A stretch of DNA of 64,000 nt from Streptomyces caatingaensis (GCF_001187435.1 NZ_LFXA01000009.1:620001-684000); one strand, 5' to 3'; numbered from the stretch's first letter, positions 25,536 to 34,930 are shown. The notes: generated from the sequence alone by a model not told the origin. Numbers and translations are program-made.

Positions 25536-25834
25536 AGCCCGATCACCCCGAGGATCACCAGGGCGATGGAGACGAGCTTGAGGGTGGAGACCAGGTCGTC
25601 CAGGAAGACCATGCCGTAGATCGCGGTGCCCGCGGCCCCGATGCCCGTCCACACCGCGTACGCCGGGCCGACGTCCAGCTTCTTGAGCGAGAGCGTCAGC
25701 AGACCGAAGCTGCCCAGGGCGAAGCAGGCGAAGGCGATCGTCGGCCACAGCCGGGTGAAGCCGTGCGAGAGTTTCAGACAGACGGCGAAGCCCGTTTCCA
25801 GCAGTCCCGCGACCACGACCAGCAGCCACGCCAT
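25511..25834 (-). CDS. SMR exporter, Gdx/SugE (guanidinium) type
   Basis: A 107-residue protein with four membrane helices. The essential Glu of TM1 is in GLLETGFAVCLKLSHGF, and YAVWTGIGA in TM3 plus IGLQLS at the end match the SugE/Gdx branch of small multidrug resistance proteins, now known as proton/guanidinium antiporters. ATG 25834 has GGGAGG seven bases before it. The substrate is inferred from the subgroup; a quaternary-ammonium exporter is possible. I could not find a guanidine riboswitch upstream. Confidence 0.88.
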   Translation of the reverse strand: MAWLLVVVAGLLETGFAVCLKLSHGFTRLWPTIAFACFALGSFGLLTLSLKKLDVGPAYAVWTGIGAAGTAIYGMVFLDDLVSTLKLVSIALVILGVIGLQLSGSAH

Positions 25835-25921
25835 CAGTTTGCCTCCCGTGTCGTAGACCGCCCCACGCGTCCCGGTTGCTTGGTGCACTTGCCACTGGCG
25901 GTCATTCGCAAACGTAGGCGA

Positions 25922-26929
25922 TCAGTCGCCTTCGCGCCGCTCCCGGGTGGCCAGAAGCCGCCGCAGCGAGTAGAGCCGCTGCGGATCGGCGTGCCCGTCG
26001 GCCACCCAGGCGTCCAGCGCGCAGTCCGGCTCGTCGTGGCTGCACGCGCGCGGGCAGCCCTCGGTGCCGGGCTCCAGGTCGGGGAAGGCGTGGATGACCC
26101 GGGACGGGTCGACGTGGTGCAGCCCGAAGGACCGCACGCCCGGGGTGTCGATCACCCAGCCGTCGCCGTCCGGGAGCGGCAGGGCCAGCGCCGACGTCGT
26201 GGTGTGCCGGCCGCGGCCGGTGACGGCGTTGACGTGGCCGGTGGCCCGCTGCCGGTCGGGGACGAGGTGGTTGACCAGGGTGGTCTTGCCGACGCCGGAG
26301 TGCCCGACGAAGGCGGTGATCCGTCCGCGCAGCCGCTCCCGGACCCGGTCGGCCGCGGTGCCCTCGGCCAGCTCGTCGCGGTTGGTGACCACGTACGGCA
26401 CGCCCAGCGAGCCGTAGGACTCCATCAGCTTCTCGGCCGGGGCCAGGTCCGACTTCGTCAGGACGAGCAGCGGTTCGAGCCCCGCGTCGTACGCCGCGAC
26501 CAGGCAGCGGTCGATCAGCCGGGGGCGCGGCTCCGGGTCGGCGAGCGCCGTGACGATGGCGAGCTGGTCGGCGTTGGCGACCACGACCCGCTCGAACGGG
26601 TCGGTGTCGTCGGCCGTCCTGCGCAGCACCGAGCGGCGCTCCTCGACCCGGACGATCCGGGCCAGGGTGTCCTTCTTGCCGCTGAGGTCGCCGACGACCG
26701 CGACCCGGTCGCCGACGACCGCGCTCTTGCGGCCCAGTTCGCGGGCCTTCATGGCCACGACGGCGCGGTCCTCGACGAGGACGGTCAGCCGGCCGCGGTC
26801 GACCGTGAGGACGAAGCCCTCGGCCGCGTCCTCGTGCTTGGGCCGGATGCTCGTCCGCGGCCGGTTGCCCTTGCGGTTGGGGCGGACGCGGACGTCGTCC
26901 TCGTCGGTGTGCTTGCCGTAGCGGCGCAT
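25922..26929 (-). CDS. rsgA: Ribosome small-subunit maturation GTPase RsgA
   Basis: A 335-residue circularly permuted GTPase that aids late 30S assembly. An OB-fold lies at about 40-110. The G motifs appear in permuted order: TKSD (G4) before GHSGVGKTT (G1), then DTPG (G3). The C-terminal zinc knuckle is CxxxCxHxxxxC (CPRACSHDEPDC). It starts 16 bases after the aroA stop, so the two form an operon. Confidence 0.95.
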   Translation of the reverse strand: MRRYGKHTDEDDVRVRPNRKGNRPRTSIRPKHEDAAEGFVLTVDRGRLTVLVEDRAVVAMKARELGRKSAVVGDRVAVVGDLSGKKDTLARIVRVEERRSVLRRTADDTDPFERVVVANADQLAIVTALADPEPRPRLIDRCLVAAYDAGLEPLLVLTKSDLAPAEKLMESYGSLGVPYVVTNRDELAEGTAADRVRERLRGRITAFVGHSGVGKTTLVNHLVPDRQRATGHVNAVTGRGRHTTTSALALPLPDGDGWVIDTPGVRSFGLHHVDPSRVIHAFPDLEPGTEGCPRACSHDEPDCALDAWVADGHADPQRLYSLRRLLATRERREGD

Positions 26930-26945
26930 GGCTGTACCCGGTCTC

Positions 26946-28307
26946 TCAGGCTCTCGGAGCCGCCGTCTCCGCGACCGATCCGAGCATGCCGTGCCACAGC
27001 TCCGGGAAGTCGGGGAGCGTCTTGGCGGTGGTGGCCACGTTCTCCACCCGCACGCCCGGGACCGCGAGGCCGAGGACCGCGGCGGCGGTGGCCAGCCGGT
27101 GGTCCTCGTAGGTGTGGAAGACGCCGCCGTGCAGCGGGCGCGGGCGGATGCGCAGGCCGTCGGCGGTCTCGGTGACGTCGCCGCCGAGCTCGTTGATCTC
27201 CTTGGCGAGCGCGGCGAGCCGGTCGGTCTCGTGCAGCCGGAGGTGGGCGATGCCGCGCAGCTCCGACTCGGAGTCGGCGAGCGCGGCGACGGCGGCGATG
27301 ACCGGGGTCAGCTCGCCGACCTCGTGCAGGTCGGCGTCGAGGCCGGTGATCCGGCCGGTGCCGGTGAACGTCAGCCCGGCGTCGGTCAGTTCGCAGCTGC
27401 CGCCCATGGCGGTGAAGATCTCGCGCAGCGCGTCGCCGGGCTGCGTGGTGTGCTCGGGCCAGTCCGGGATGGTGACCCGGCCGCCGGTGACCAGGGCGGC
27501 CGCCAGGAACGGCGCGGCGTTGGACAGGTCCGGCTCGACGACCAGGTCGCGGCCGAGCAGGGCGCTGGGGGAGACCCGCCAGACGTCCGGCTCGCCGCCG
27601 GCCTCGGGGGTGTCCACCTGGGCGCCGGCGGCCCGCAGCATGTCCACGGTCATGCGGATGTGCGGCAGCGAGGGCAGCGCGGAGCCGACGTGGCGGACCT
27701 CCACGCCCTGGTTGAAGCGCGCGCCGGAGAGCAGCAGCGCGCTGACGAACTGGGAGGACGACGAGGCGTCGATCTCCACCGGGCCGCCCTCCAGGGCGCC
27801 GGCGCCGTGCACGGTCAGGGGGAGCGCGCCACGGTCGTTGTCGTCGATGCGGGCGCCCAGGGCGCGCAGGGCGTCGATCACGCCGTGCAGCGGGCGCTCG
27901 TAGCTGCGGGGGTCGCCGTCGAAGCGGACCGGGCCGTCGGACAGCGCGGCGACCGGCGGCAGGAAGCGCATGACGGTGCCGGCGTTGCCGACGTCGACCG
28001 TGGCGGGGCCGTGCAGCTGGGCGGGGATCACCCGCCACGCCTCGCCGGTGCCGTCGGGGGTGCCCTCGGAGCTGGAGGAGACGGTCTCCTCGATGCCGAC
28101 GCCCATGGCGCGCAGCGCCTCGGCCATCAGCAGGGTGTCGCGGGAACGCAGCGGGCGGCGCAGCCAGCCCGGCTCGGCGGCCAGCGCGGCGAGGACGAGG
28201 CCGCGGTTGGTGACCGACTTCGAGCCGGGCACGGTGACGGTCGCGTCAACGGCCCCGGTCGCGGTCGGAGCGGGCCAGAGGTCGGTGTGCGCGGGGCTCT
28301 GGGTCAT
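26946..28307 (-). CDS. aroA: 3-phosphoshikimate 1-carboxyvinyltransferase (EPSP synthase)
   Basis: A 453-residue enzyme of the shikimate pathway that joins PEP to shikimate-3-phosphate. GSKSVTNR with the PEP/phosphate-binding Lys is near residue 28, GNAGTVMRF near 105, and the C-terminal half has HLRLHETDRLAAL. A -10-like TAAGGT ends six bases before ATG 28307, suggesting leaderless transcription. First gene of aroA-rsgA. Confidence 0.95.
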   Translation of the reverse strand: MTQSPAHTDLWPAPTATGAVDATVTVPGSKSVTNRGLVLAALAAEPGWLRRPLRSRDTLLMAEALRAMGVGIEETVSSSSEGTPDGTGEAWRVIPAQLHGPATVDVGNAGTVMRFLPPVAALSDGPVRFDGDPRSYERPLHGVIDALRALGARIDDNDRGALPLTVHGAGALEGGPVEIDASSSSQFVSALLLSGARFNQGVEVRHVGSALPSLPHIRMTVDMLRAAGAQVDTPEAGGEPDVWRVSPSALLGRDLVVEPDLSNAAPFLAAALVTGGRVTIPDWPEHTTQPGDALREIFTAMGGSCELTDAGLTFTGTGRITGLDADLHEVGELTPVIAAVAALADSESELRGIAHLRLHETDRLAALAKEINELGGDVTETADGLRIRPRPLHGGVFHTYEDHRLATAAAVLGLAVPGVRVENVATTAKTLPDFPELWHGMLGSVAETAAPRA

Positions 28308-28392
28308 GCCCTTACCTTACGGCCTCCCCGGCCGCGGCGAGCGGGCCGCCCTCGGAGGTGAACGGCCCTCTGACGCCCCCTCGCCGGGGGCC

Positions 28393-29106
28393 TCACACCC
28401 CGAGGAGCCAGCGCCCGCCGGCCACCAGGCAGACCAGCGAGACCAGGTGGAACAGCAGCAGCCACAGCGCCGGGGCGACGCCGGTCAGGCGCGCGAGCTG
28501 GTCGGCGTCCGAGTCCGGCGCGCGGCCGTGCCGGCGCTTGCGCTGGAGCTCGAAGGCCGGCCGCACGCCGCCCAGGAGCAGGAACCACACCACCCCGTAC
28601 GCGAACGCCGCCCGCAGCTCGGCGCCCGCCAGCCACGAGACCAGGGCGAAGGCGCCGCCGGAGACCACCACGGTCAGCACGCCCCACGCGTTGCGGATCA
28701 TCACCAGCATCGCCGCGAGCAGCGCGGTCGCGCCCCACAGCAGCGCCGTGACGTGCCCGGTGGCCAGCGCCCACGCCCCCGCCAGGCCCAGCAGCGAGGG
28801 GGCCGGGTAGCCGGCCGCGGCGGTCAGGACCATGCCGGGGCCGGACGGGCGGCCCCGCGAGACGGTCAGCCCGGAGGTGTCCGAGTGCAGCCGGATGCCG
28901 CTCAGGGTCCGCCCGCTGAGCAGCGCGACCAGGGCGTGCCCGCCCTCGTGGGCGATGGTGACGGCGTTGCGCGTGACCCGCCAGACACGCGGCGGGGAGA
29001 CGGCGGCGAGCGCGAGCAGTCCGGTCACCACCACGGTCCACAGGGAGGGCCCGGGCTGCGACCCGGCCAGCCGGTCCCAGAGCCCGGCGGTGGTGGTGCT
29101 GTCCAT
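28393..29106 (-). CDS. M50-family membrane metalloprotease-like protein
   Basis: A 237-residue membrane protein with five or six hydrophobic helices. HEGGHALV (HExxH) near residue 54 is the zinc site of site-2-type proteases. The C-terminal NPDG-like motif is not obvious. GAGGAG lies about ten bases before ATG 29106. Its substrate is unknown. Confidence 0.85.
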   Translation of the reverse strand: MDSTTTAGLWDRLAGSQPGPSLWTVVVTGLLALAAVSPPRVWRVTRNAVTIAHEGGHALVALLSGRTLSGIRLHSDTSGLTVSRGRPSGPGMVLTAAAGYPAPSLLGLAGAWALATGHVTALLWGATALLAAMLVMIRNAWGVLTVVVSGGAFALVSWLAGAELRAAFAYGVVWFLLLGGVRPAFELQRKRRHGRAPDSDADQLARLTGVAPALWLLLFHLVSLVCLVAGGRWLLGV

Positions 29107-29281
29107 GGCGGTGCCGCTCCTCGGAGGTTGCTGGTACGCCGTGAGGGACGGCCGGAAGTCGACGGTGGTTCCCCGGGCGCCGGCGGGGGAGGGTTTGATG
29201 GGCGGGTGGGGCCCCTGGGGCACCATGGCCGGTGCGAGGACCGGCGCGAGGGTGAACGGGCGAACGGAGGGGCGGTCGGAC

Positions 29282-30100
29282 ATGTGCGGGCGGTACGCGG
29301 CGAGCCGGAGGCCGGAGGACCTGGCCGGGCTCTTCGGCGTCGAGGTGTGGGAGCCGGCGGAGACCCTGGCGCCCGACTGGAACGTCGCGCCCACCAAGAG
29401 CGTCCACGCGATCCTCGAACGCCCGCTCAAGGGCTCCGGCGACCCGCGCCCGGTCCGCCAGCTGCGCACCCTGCGCTGGGGGCTGGTGCCGCCCTGGGCG
29501 ACCTCGCCGGACGGCGCCGCCCGGATGATCAACGCCCGGGCGGAGACGGTGCACGAGAAGCCGTCGTACCGGCGGGCCTTCGCGGCACGACGCTGTCTGC
29601 TCCCGGCGGACGGCTACTTCGAGTGGGTCACCGGCGCCCAGGAACGCGAGCTGGAGGTGCAGGGACGCAGGAAGCGCCCCCGCAAGCAGCCCTACTTCGT
29701 GACGCCGGCCGACGGCTCGGTGATGGCGATGGCCGGGCTCTACGAGTTCTGGCGCGACCGGACGCTGCCCGACGACCACCCGCAGGCGTGGTGGGCCACC
29801 TGCTCGGTGATCACCACCGAGGCCGAGCGGGAGCCCTTCGCGGACGGCGGCCCCGAGGACGGGCCGCGCTCGCTGGCGGAGATCCACCCGCGGATGCCGC
29901 TGCTGCTCACCCCCGACCGGTGGGCGGCCTGGCTCGACCCGTCCCGCACCGACCCGGAGGAGCTGCGCGCGCTGCTCGCGCCCCCGCCGCCCGGCCTGGT
30001 GCGGGCCTATCCGGTGGCGACGGCGGTCAGCGACGTCCGCAACAACGGGCCCGAGCTGCTGGCGGAGCTGGCGGCGCCGGAGGAGGCGACGCTCTTCTGA
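29282..30100 (+). CDS. SOS response-associated peptidase (SRAP/YedK-like)
   Basis: A 272-residue SRAP-domain protein. Cys2 (MCGRY) is the conserved nucleophile that forms a DNA-protein crosslink at abasic sites after Met removal. The NARAET motif, GYFEW and the IHPRMPLLL segment with the active-site His complete the fold. This protects abasic sites in single-stranded DNA. GGAGGGG precedes ATG 29282, which must be the true start because Cys must be second. Confidence 0.93.
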   Translation: MCGRYAASRRPEDLAGLFGVEVWEPAETLAPDWNVAPTKSVHAILERPLKGSGDPRPVRQLRTLRWGLVPPWATSPDGAARMINARAETVHEKPSYRRAFAARRCLLPADGYFEWVTGAQERELEVQGRRKRPRKQPYFVTPADGSVMAMAGLYEFWRDRTLPDDHPQAWWATCSVITTEAEREPFADGGPEDGPRSLAEIHPRMPLLLTPDRWAAWLDPSRTDPEELRALLAPPPPGLVRAYPVATAVSDVRNNGPELLAELAAPEEATLF

Positions 30101-30172
30101 ACCCGCTCCTCGCCCTTATGAAGCCCGCATTTCGGCCGGGGCATGGTCAGTGGGGCCCGGCAGGATGGTCCC

Positions 30173-30799
30173 GTGAACACGCAGACCGTACCGACCCCCG
30201 CCGGTGACGCCCGCGTCCACTGGCACCCCGCCCCCAAGGCCCGCCTGGTCCTCGCCCTCGGCCACGGCGCCGGCGGCGGCGTCGAGGCCCGCGACCTCGC
30301 CGCGCTGGCCGCCGCCCTGCCCGCGCGCGGTGTGACCGTGGCCCTCGTCGAGCAGCCCTGGCGCGTGGCCGGGAAGAAGGTGGCCCCCGCGCCGGCCACG
30401 CTGGACAAGGGCTGGCGCGCCCTCTGGCCCGAGCTGGCGGCGCGCGGCGTGCCCGTGGTGGCCGGCGGGCGCAGCGCCGGCGCGCGCGTCGCCTGCCGGA
30501 CGGCCGCCGAGCTGGGCGCGGCCGGTGTGCTCGCGCTGAGTTTTCCGCTGCACCCTCCGGGGAAGGCGGACCGGTCGAGAGCGGACGAGCTGCTCGGGGC
30601 CGGCGTCCCCCTGCTCGTCGTGCAGGGCGCCCGCGATCCGTTCGGACGGCCCGAGGAGTTCCCGGCGGGCACCGCGCCGGTGGCCGTCCCGGGTGCCGAC
30701 CATGGCTTCGCGGTCGCCCGGTCCGCCGGCGTCACCCAGGAGGACGCACTGGCCCTGATCGTCCGCGCGGCGGGGGAGTGGCTCGCCGGCCTGCCCTGA
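30173..30799 (+). CDS. Alpha/beta-hydrolase (TEX30/KANL3-like)
   Basis: A 208-residue small hydrolase. The GHGAGGG oxyanion loop, a GRSAG nucleophile elbow near residue 102, Asp in QGARDPFG and His in ADHGF form a plausible triad. A -10-like CAGGAT ends six bases before GTG 30173. Substrate unknown. The sigR promoter begins three bases after its stop. Confidence 0.82.
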   Translation: MNTQTVPTPAGDARVHWHPAPKARLVLALGHGAGGGVEARDLAALAAALPARGVTVALVEQPWRVAGKKVAPAPATLDKGWRALWPELAARGVPVVAGGRSAGARVACRTAAELGAAGVLALSFPLHPPGKADRSRADELLGAGVPLLVVQGARDPFGRPEEFPAGTAPVAVPGADHGFAVARSAGVTQEDALALIVRAAGEWLAGLP

Positions 30800-30801
30800 C
30801 C

Positions 30802-30828
30802 GGGAATGTCCGGGGGCCCGGCACTGTT
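30802..30828 (+). promoter_or_regulatory. Autoregulatory SigR promoter of sigR
   Basis: GGGAAT (30802-30807) is followed after 18 bases by GTT (30826-30828), an exact match to the SigR consensus. Transcription from about 30834 would include the upstream ATG 30885 and so direct the longer isoform. Known from S. coelicolor: sigR is under its own control. Confidence 0.85.
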
Positions 30829-31049
30829 CTCGTACGCGTACGACCACGCACCGGCACATGACAAAGGAACGGGAGACCCGCGCCATGGGTTCGATCGCAT
30901 GCCTGTCCCGCCCGCACACGGCCGACCAGGGCTGGCCGGCCATGGGTTCGGGCCTGGGGGCCGCGGCTGGAGCGGCGGGCCTGGCCGATCGTCGTCTATT
31001 CTCCGAAACGAGCGGGTCCGGCAAGGACCCGGCCAAGGTTCTGGAGGAG

Positions 31050-31739
31050 GTGGGTCCGGTCGCGGGCACCGACGTGGGGGCGAACGACGAGGGGCTCCCC
31101 TCCGGCCGGCAGGCGGAGAGCGCGGCGGAGCGCAACGCGCGCTTCGAGCGCGACGCGCTGACCTTCCTCGACCAGATGTACTCGGCCGCCCTGCGGATGA
31201 CGCGCAACCCGGCGGACGCGGAGGACCTGGTCCAGGAGACGTACGCCAAGGCCTACGCGTCCTTCCACCAGTTCAGGGACGGCACCAACCTCAAGGCGTG
31301 GCTCTACCGCATCCTCACCAACACCTTCATCAACTCGTACCGCAAGAAGCAGCGGGAGCCGCTGCGCAGCGCGTCCGAGGAGATCGAGGACTGGCAGCTG
31401 GCGCGTGCCGAGTCGCACATGTCCCAGGGGTTGCGGTCCGCCGAGTCGCAGGCGCTGGACCACCTGCCCGACTCCGACGTCAAGGAGGCCCTTCAGGCCA
31501 TTCCCGAGGAGTTCCGCATAGCGGTCTACCTCGCGGACGTCGAGGGGTTTGCCTACAAGGAGATCGCGGACATCATGGGTACCCCCATCGGCACGGTGAT
31601 GTCCCGTCTCCACCGGGGCCGGCGGCAGCTCCGCGGCCTGCTGGAGGACTACGCCCGTGAGCGCGGCCTGGTCCCGGCCGGGGCCGCCGCGCCGAACGGT
31701 TCCGACGCGTCGCACGACCGGAAGGGCTCGGACTCATGA
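31050..31739 (+). CDS. sigR: ECF sigma factor SigR (with 55-residue longer isoform)
   Basis: A 229-residue ECF sigma factor for the thiol-oxidative stress response. Region 2 (FLDQMYSAALRMTRNPADAEDLVQETYAKAYASF) and region 4 (IPEEFRIAVYLADVEGFAYKEIADIMG) are complete. GTG 31050 is the SigR start known from relatives (MGPV...). An in-frame ATG at 30885 adds exactly 55 residues, matching the unstable isoform SigR' of S. coelicolor made from the SigR-dependent promoter. The anti-sigma gene rsrA overlaps the stop as ATGA. Confidence 0.95.
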   Translation: MGPVAGTDVGANDEGLPSGRQAESAAERNARFERDALTFLDQMYSAALRMTRNPADAEDLVQETYAKAYASFHQFRDGTNLKAWLYRILTNTFINSYRKKQREPLRSASEEIEDWQLARAESHMSQGLRSAESQALDHLPDSDVKEALQAIPEEFRIAVYLADVEGFAYKEIADIMGTPIGTVMSRLHRGRRQLRGLLEDYARERGLVPAGAAAPNGSDASHDRKGSDS

Positions 31740-32077
31740 GCTGCGGTGACCCGCACGAGACGGACTGCTCCGAAGTCCTGGACCATCTCTACGAGTACCT
31801 CGACCGTGAGATGCCGGACGGCGAGTGCGCCAAGTTCGAGGTGCACATCGACGAGTGCTCGCCGTGCCTGGAGACCTACGGCCTGGAGCAGGCGGTCAAG
31901 AAGCTCGTCAAGCGCTGCTGCGGACACGACGACGTCCCCGCCGACCTGCGGTCCAAGGTGATGGGCCGGATCGAGCTCATCCGCGCCGGCCAGCCCGTCC
32001 CCGAGCAGGACGTGGTGGCCGAGACCGTCGCCGAGCACGCGGCGGGCGCGGACGCGCGGGGCGCCTCGAAGGACTGA
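31736..32077 (+). CDS. rsrA: Zinc redox-sensing anti-sigma factor RsrA
   Basis: A 113-residue ZAS-family anti-sigma factor that holds SigR until disulfide stress. Cys3, Cys11, Cys31, His37, Cys41, Cys44, Cys61 and Cys62 are at the same positions as in S. coelicolor RsrA, with HxxxCxxC as HIDECSPC. Oxidation forms a Cys11-Cys44 type disulfide and releases zinc. Translational coupling to sigR by ATGA. Confidence 0.96.
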   Translation: MSCGDPHETDCSEVLDHLYEYLDREMPDGECAKFEVHIDECSPCLETYGLEQAVKKLVKRCCGHDDVPADLRSKVMGRIELIRAGQPVPEQDVVAETVAEHAAGADARGASKD

Positions 32078-32125
32078 GCCCCGGGCGCGGCCCCGCAGGC
32101 CTGCCCCTCCCCGTCGAAACGGCCG

Positions 32126-32164
32126 CCGCCCGAACGTCACCCGAACGGACGGCGGTTCGGGCGG
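32126..32164. terminator. Hairpin after rsrA
   Basis: CCGCCCGAAC (32126-32135) pairs with GTTCGGGCGG (32155-32164), ten base pairs with a 19-base loop, no T tract. Likely end of sigR-rsrA. Confidence 0.55.
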
Positions 32165-32239
32165 ATGCGGCCGACGCGGACCGTCCGTGACCCTATTCTC
32201 CCCATCCCGACAGCGAGCTCCGGATGGGGAGGACATGCC

Positions 32240-33579
32240 ATGGAGGCAGTTCCGGCGGCCGCGCGCGGCTGGATCGCGTGCGCCGTGGCCGCCGCGGCCG
32301 TGTGCGACGCACCCGCCCTGTGGGCCGGCCGGACCGTCGACTGGCCGGCCGTGGCCCTGCTCGCCGCCGTCCTGGTCGCGGCGGAACGGCTGCCCCTGAG
32401 CTCCCCCGCGCTGCCGGTGCTGCTGACCGGCGCCCTGCTCCTGCCGCCGGCCGCCGCCGGGCTGGCCGCGGTCCCCGGCGCCCTCGCCGGCCCGCCCGGG
32501 GACAGCGCTCCCCGGGGGCCGGCGTGGCTGCGCCGGCTGTGGCACGCCGCGCTGTACTCGCTCGCCGCCACCTGCGCCGCCGGGGTCTTCGCCGCCGCCC
32601 GCCGGCTGCTGCCGGCCGGCCCGCCGGGGCGCTGCCCGCCGCGCTCGCCGCCGCCCTGGCCCTGGCCGCCGTCGTCGCCGTCCTCGACGCCGGGGTGCGC
32701 GGCGCCCGGCCCGGACCCTGGCCCGCCGCCCTGGCCCCGGCGTTCGTCCACGGCACGACCGCGCTGCTCGCGGCCGTCCTGTGGCGGAGCGTCTACGGAC
32801 CGCCGGCCGCGCTGCTGGTCCTGCTGCCCGTCGCCCTCTCGCCGCGGCTGCTCGACCGCCTCCGCCGCGACCGGGCCGACCGCCGGGCCGCGGTGCACGC
32901 GCTGGTGCGGGCGGTGGACCTCAAGGACCACTACACCTGCGGCCACGGCGAACGCGTCGGCCGGGCCGCCGTGATGATCGGCCGCGAACTGGGGGTGGGC
33001 GGCGAGCGGCTGGAGGCCCTGCGCGTCGCCGGCGTCCTGCACGACCTCGGCAAACTCGGCGTCCCCACCCGGCTGTTGCGCAAGACCGGCCTGCTCACCG
33101 CCGAGGAGCGGCGCATCGTCCAGCGCCACCCCGAGTACGGGCACGAGCTGGTGCGCGGCATCGGCTTCCCCGGCGAGGCCCGGGAGGCGATCCTCCACCA
33201 CCACGAGCGCATGGACGGCACCGGCTACCCCCACGGCCTGACGGGGCATCAGATCCCCGAGGCGGCCCGGATCGTGGCCGTCGCCGACGCGTTCGACGCG
33301 ATGACCTCCACCCGCACCTACAGCCGCGCCCGCCCGGTCCCCGCCGCCCTCGCGGAGCTGCGCCGCTGCGCCGGTTCCCACTTCGACCCGCGCATGGTCG
33401 CGGCGCTGGCGCGGGCGATCGCCCGGGAGGGCTGGCAGACGGTGGACGGGACGCGGGAAACCGCAGTTCCGGACTGCGGAAACGTCCCTCCTGATCACGG
33501 TCCGGGCGCCCGGACCGCACCCCGCCCGGAAGCCGCACCCCGCCCGGAGGCCGCGCCTCTCCCGGGGGGCGACCGATGA
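32240..33579 (+). pseudogene. Membrane HD-GYP-type phosphohydrolase, frameshifted
   Basis: From ATG 32240 (GGGGAGG eight bases upstream) the frame encodes membrane helices up to ...LLPAGPPG near 32626-32629. The following helices (ALPAALAAALALAAVVAVL) and the whole HD domain are in the next frame. One G missing from the GGGG run at 32626-32629 restores a continuous protein of about 446 residues. The HD-GYP core is intact: HDLGKLG, HHERMDGTGYP and the ADAFDAMTS helix. Such enzymes degrade cyclic di-GMP or related nucleotides. The lesion may be an assembly error or a real mutation. The next gene overlaps the stop (ATGA). Confidence 0.8.
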
Positions 33580-34799
33580 GCCTGGCCCGCGCCGTGCACC
33601 TGGCCGCGGCCGCCGGCGCGCTGCTCGCCCTGGCCTGGACCGTGCGGCACGGCCTCGCCCAGCCCGGCACCGCCGCCGCCTACGGCGCGCTGATCGCCCT
33701 CGGCGAGGCGCTGCGCCACCGCCCGGGCGCGCCCGGCGACGACCGCGAGGCCGCCCCCGTCGCCGCCGCCGGATCGCTGGCCTACGCCCTCCTCGGCGAG
33801 GTCGGCGGCGCCCCGGCCACCCACGGCGTGCCGCAGGTGGTCGCCGTGGTGCTCGGCGCGACGCTGGCCGGGGCCGCGGGACGCCCGCCGGCCCCGGACC
33901 GGCTCGCGCGCCGCATGGCGGGCACCGCCCTGGCCGCCCTGTGCTTCCAGCCGCTGCACCGCGCCGGGCCGTGCCCGTACTACGTCCTGTCGCTGCTGCT
34001 CCTGCTCGCGCTGACGGCCGTCTCCGACGCCGTCCTGGCCGCCGCGCTGGCCCGCTCCCGGGCCGGCGGCCGCTACGCCGCGGCGCTCCGCACCGAGCTG
34101 CGCGCCCTGCCCGGCATCGGTCCCGCGGTCTGCGCGACCGGCGTCACCGCCGCCCTCGCGCCGTCCGTCGCCGGGCTGTGGGTGCTGCCGCTGTGCTGCC
34201 TCCCGCTGCTGGTCGTCCAGGTCTCCGCGCGCCGCCGCGGCGCCGCCCGGCGCACCTGCGCGCGGACCGCCGCCTCGCTGGCCCGCGCGACCGAGCTCGC
34301 CGGATGCACCCCCGCGGGTCACGCGGTGCGCGTAGCCGAGCTCAGCCGTGCCGTCGGCCGTGAGCTCGGCATGACGGAGGCGGGCCTCGGCGTCGTCGAG
34401 TACGCGGCCCTCATGCACGACGTGGGCCAGCTCTCGCTCCTCGACCCCGTGCCGGCCGGGGCCACCGAGCCGCTGCCGCCCGAGGAGCGGCGGCGCCTCG
34501 CCCGGCTGGGCGGCGCGGTGGCCCGGCTGGCCCCGCTGGAGGGCGTGGACGCCGCCGAGGTCGCGGCCGCCGTGGAACGCCAGGCCGACCCGTACCGGGA
34601 GCAGCCGCTCGCCGCCCGCGTGGTGCGCACCGTCAACGCCTACGAGGACCTGGCCTGCGGGACGGGCCACGGCCCGGCGGCCGCCCTGGGGCTGCTGCGC
34701 CGGGCCGTGGCCGCGGGGAGCCTCGACCACGAGCCGCGGGTGGTGGAGGCGCTCGCGCGGGTGCTCGCGCGGGACGCGCCGGGGCGGACGGAGGTGTGA
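33576..34799 (+). CDS. Membrane protein with degenerate HD domain
   Basis: A 407-residue paralogue of the preceding gene: about six membrane helices up to residue 210, then an HD domain (GHAVRVAELSRAVGRELG ... LMHDVGQLSLLDP). His-Asp is kept, but the GYP motif is absent, so catalysis is uncertain and it may sense or bind. ATG 33576 overlaps the upstream stop, so the two are coupled and probably work together at the membrane. Confidence 0.82.
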   Translation: MSLARAVHLAAAAGALLALAWTVRHGLAQPGTAAAYGALIALGEALRHRPGAPGDDREAAPVAAAGSLAYALLGEVGGAPATHGVPQVVAVVLGATLAGAAGRPPAPDRLARRMAGTALAALCFQPLHRAGPCPYYVLSLLLLLALTAVSDAVLAAALARSRAGGRYAAALRTELRALPGIGPAVCATGVTAALAPSVAGLWVLPLCCLPLLVVQVSARRRGAARRTCARTAASLARATELAGCTPAGHAVRVAELSRAVGRELGMTEAGLGVVEYAALMHDVGQLSLLDPVPAGATEPLPPEERRRLARLGGAVARLAPLEGVDAAEVAAAVERQADPYREQPLAARVVRTVNAYEDLACGTGHGPAAALGLLRRAVAAGSLDHEPRVVEALARVLARDAPGRTEV

Positions 34800-34930
34800 G
34801 ACGCCCGGCGCCCCGCGGGCGGCCCGGCCAACCCATGGGTAATGAGCGGGCGTCCGACGGGGCATGGTTGGATGCGAAGAGAAGAAGAGCGACGAAGGGC
34901 ATGACGAGAACGCGGGAACCGGGGGGTGTC

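Noticed and set aside
25835..25920. Possible guanidine riboswitch (ykkC or mini-ykkC) before the SMR gene
   Set aside because: Looked for the paired ACGR-loop hairpins and the ykkC core; only a short GTC-TAC-GAC stem was found, so the call is not supported.
29107..29220. SigR-like GGGAAC-N18-GTC before the M50 protease gene
   Set aside because: Both boxes deviate from GGAAT and GTT; too weak without transcription data.
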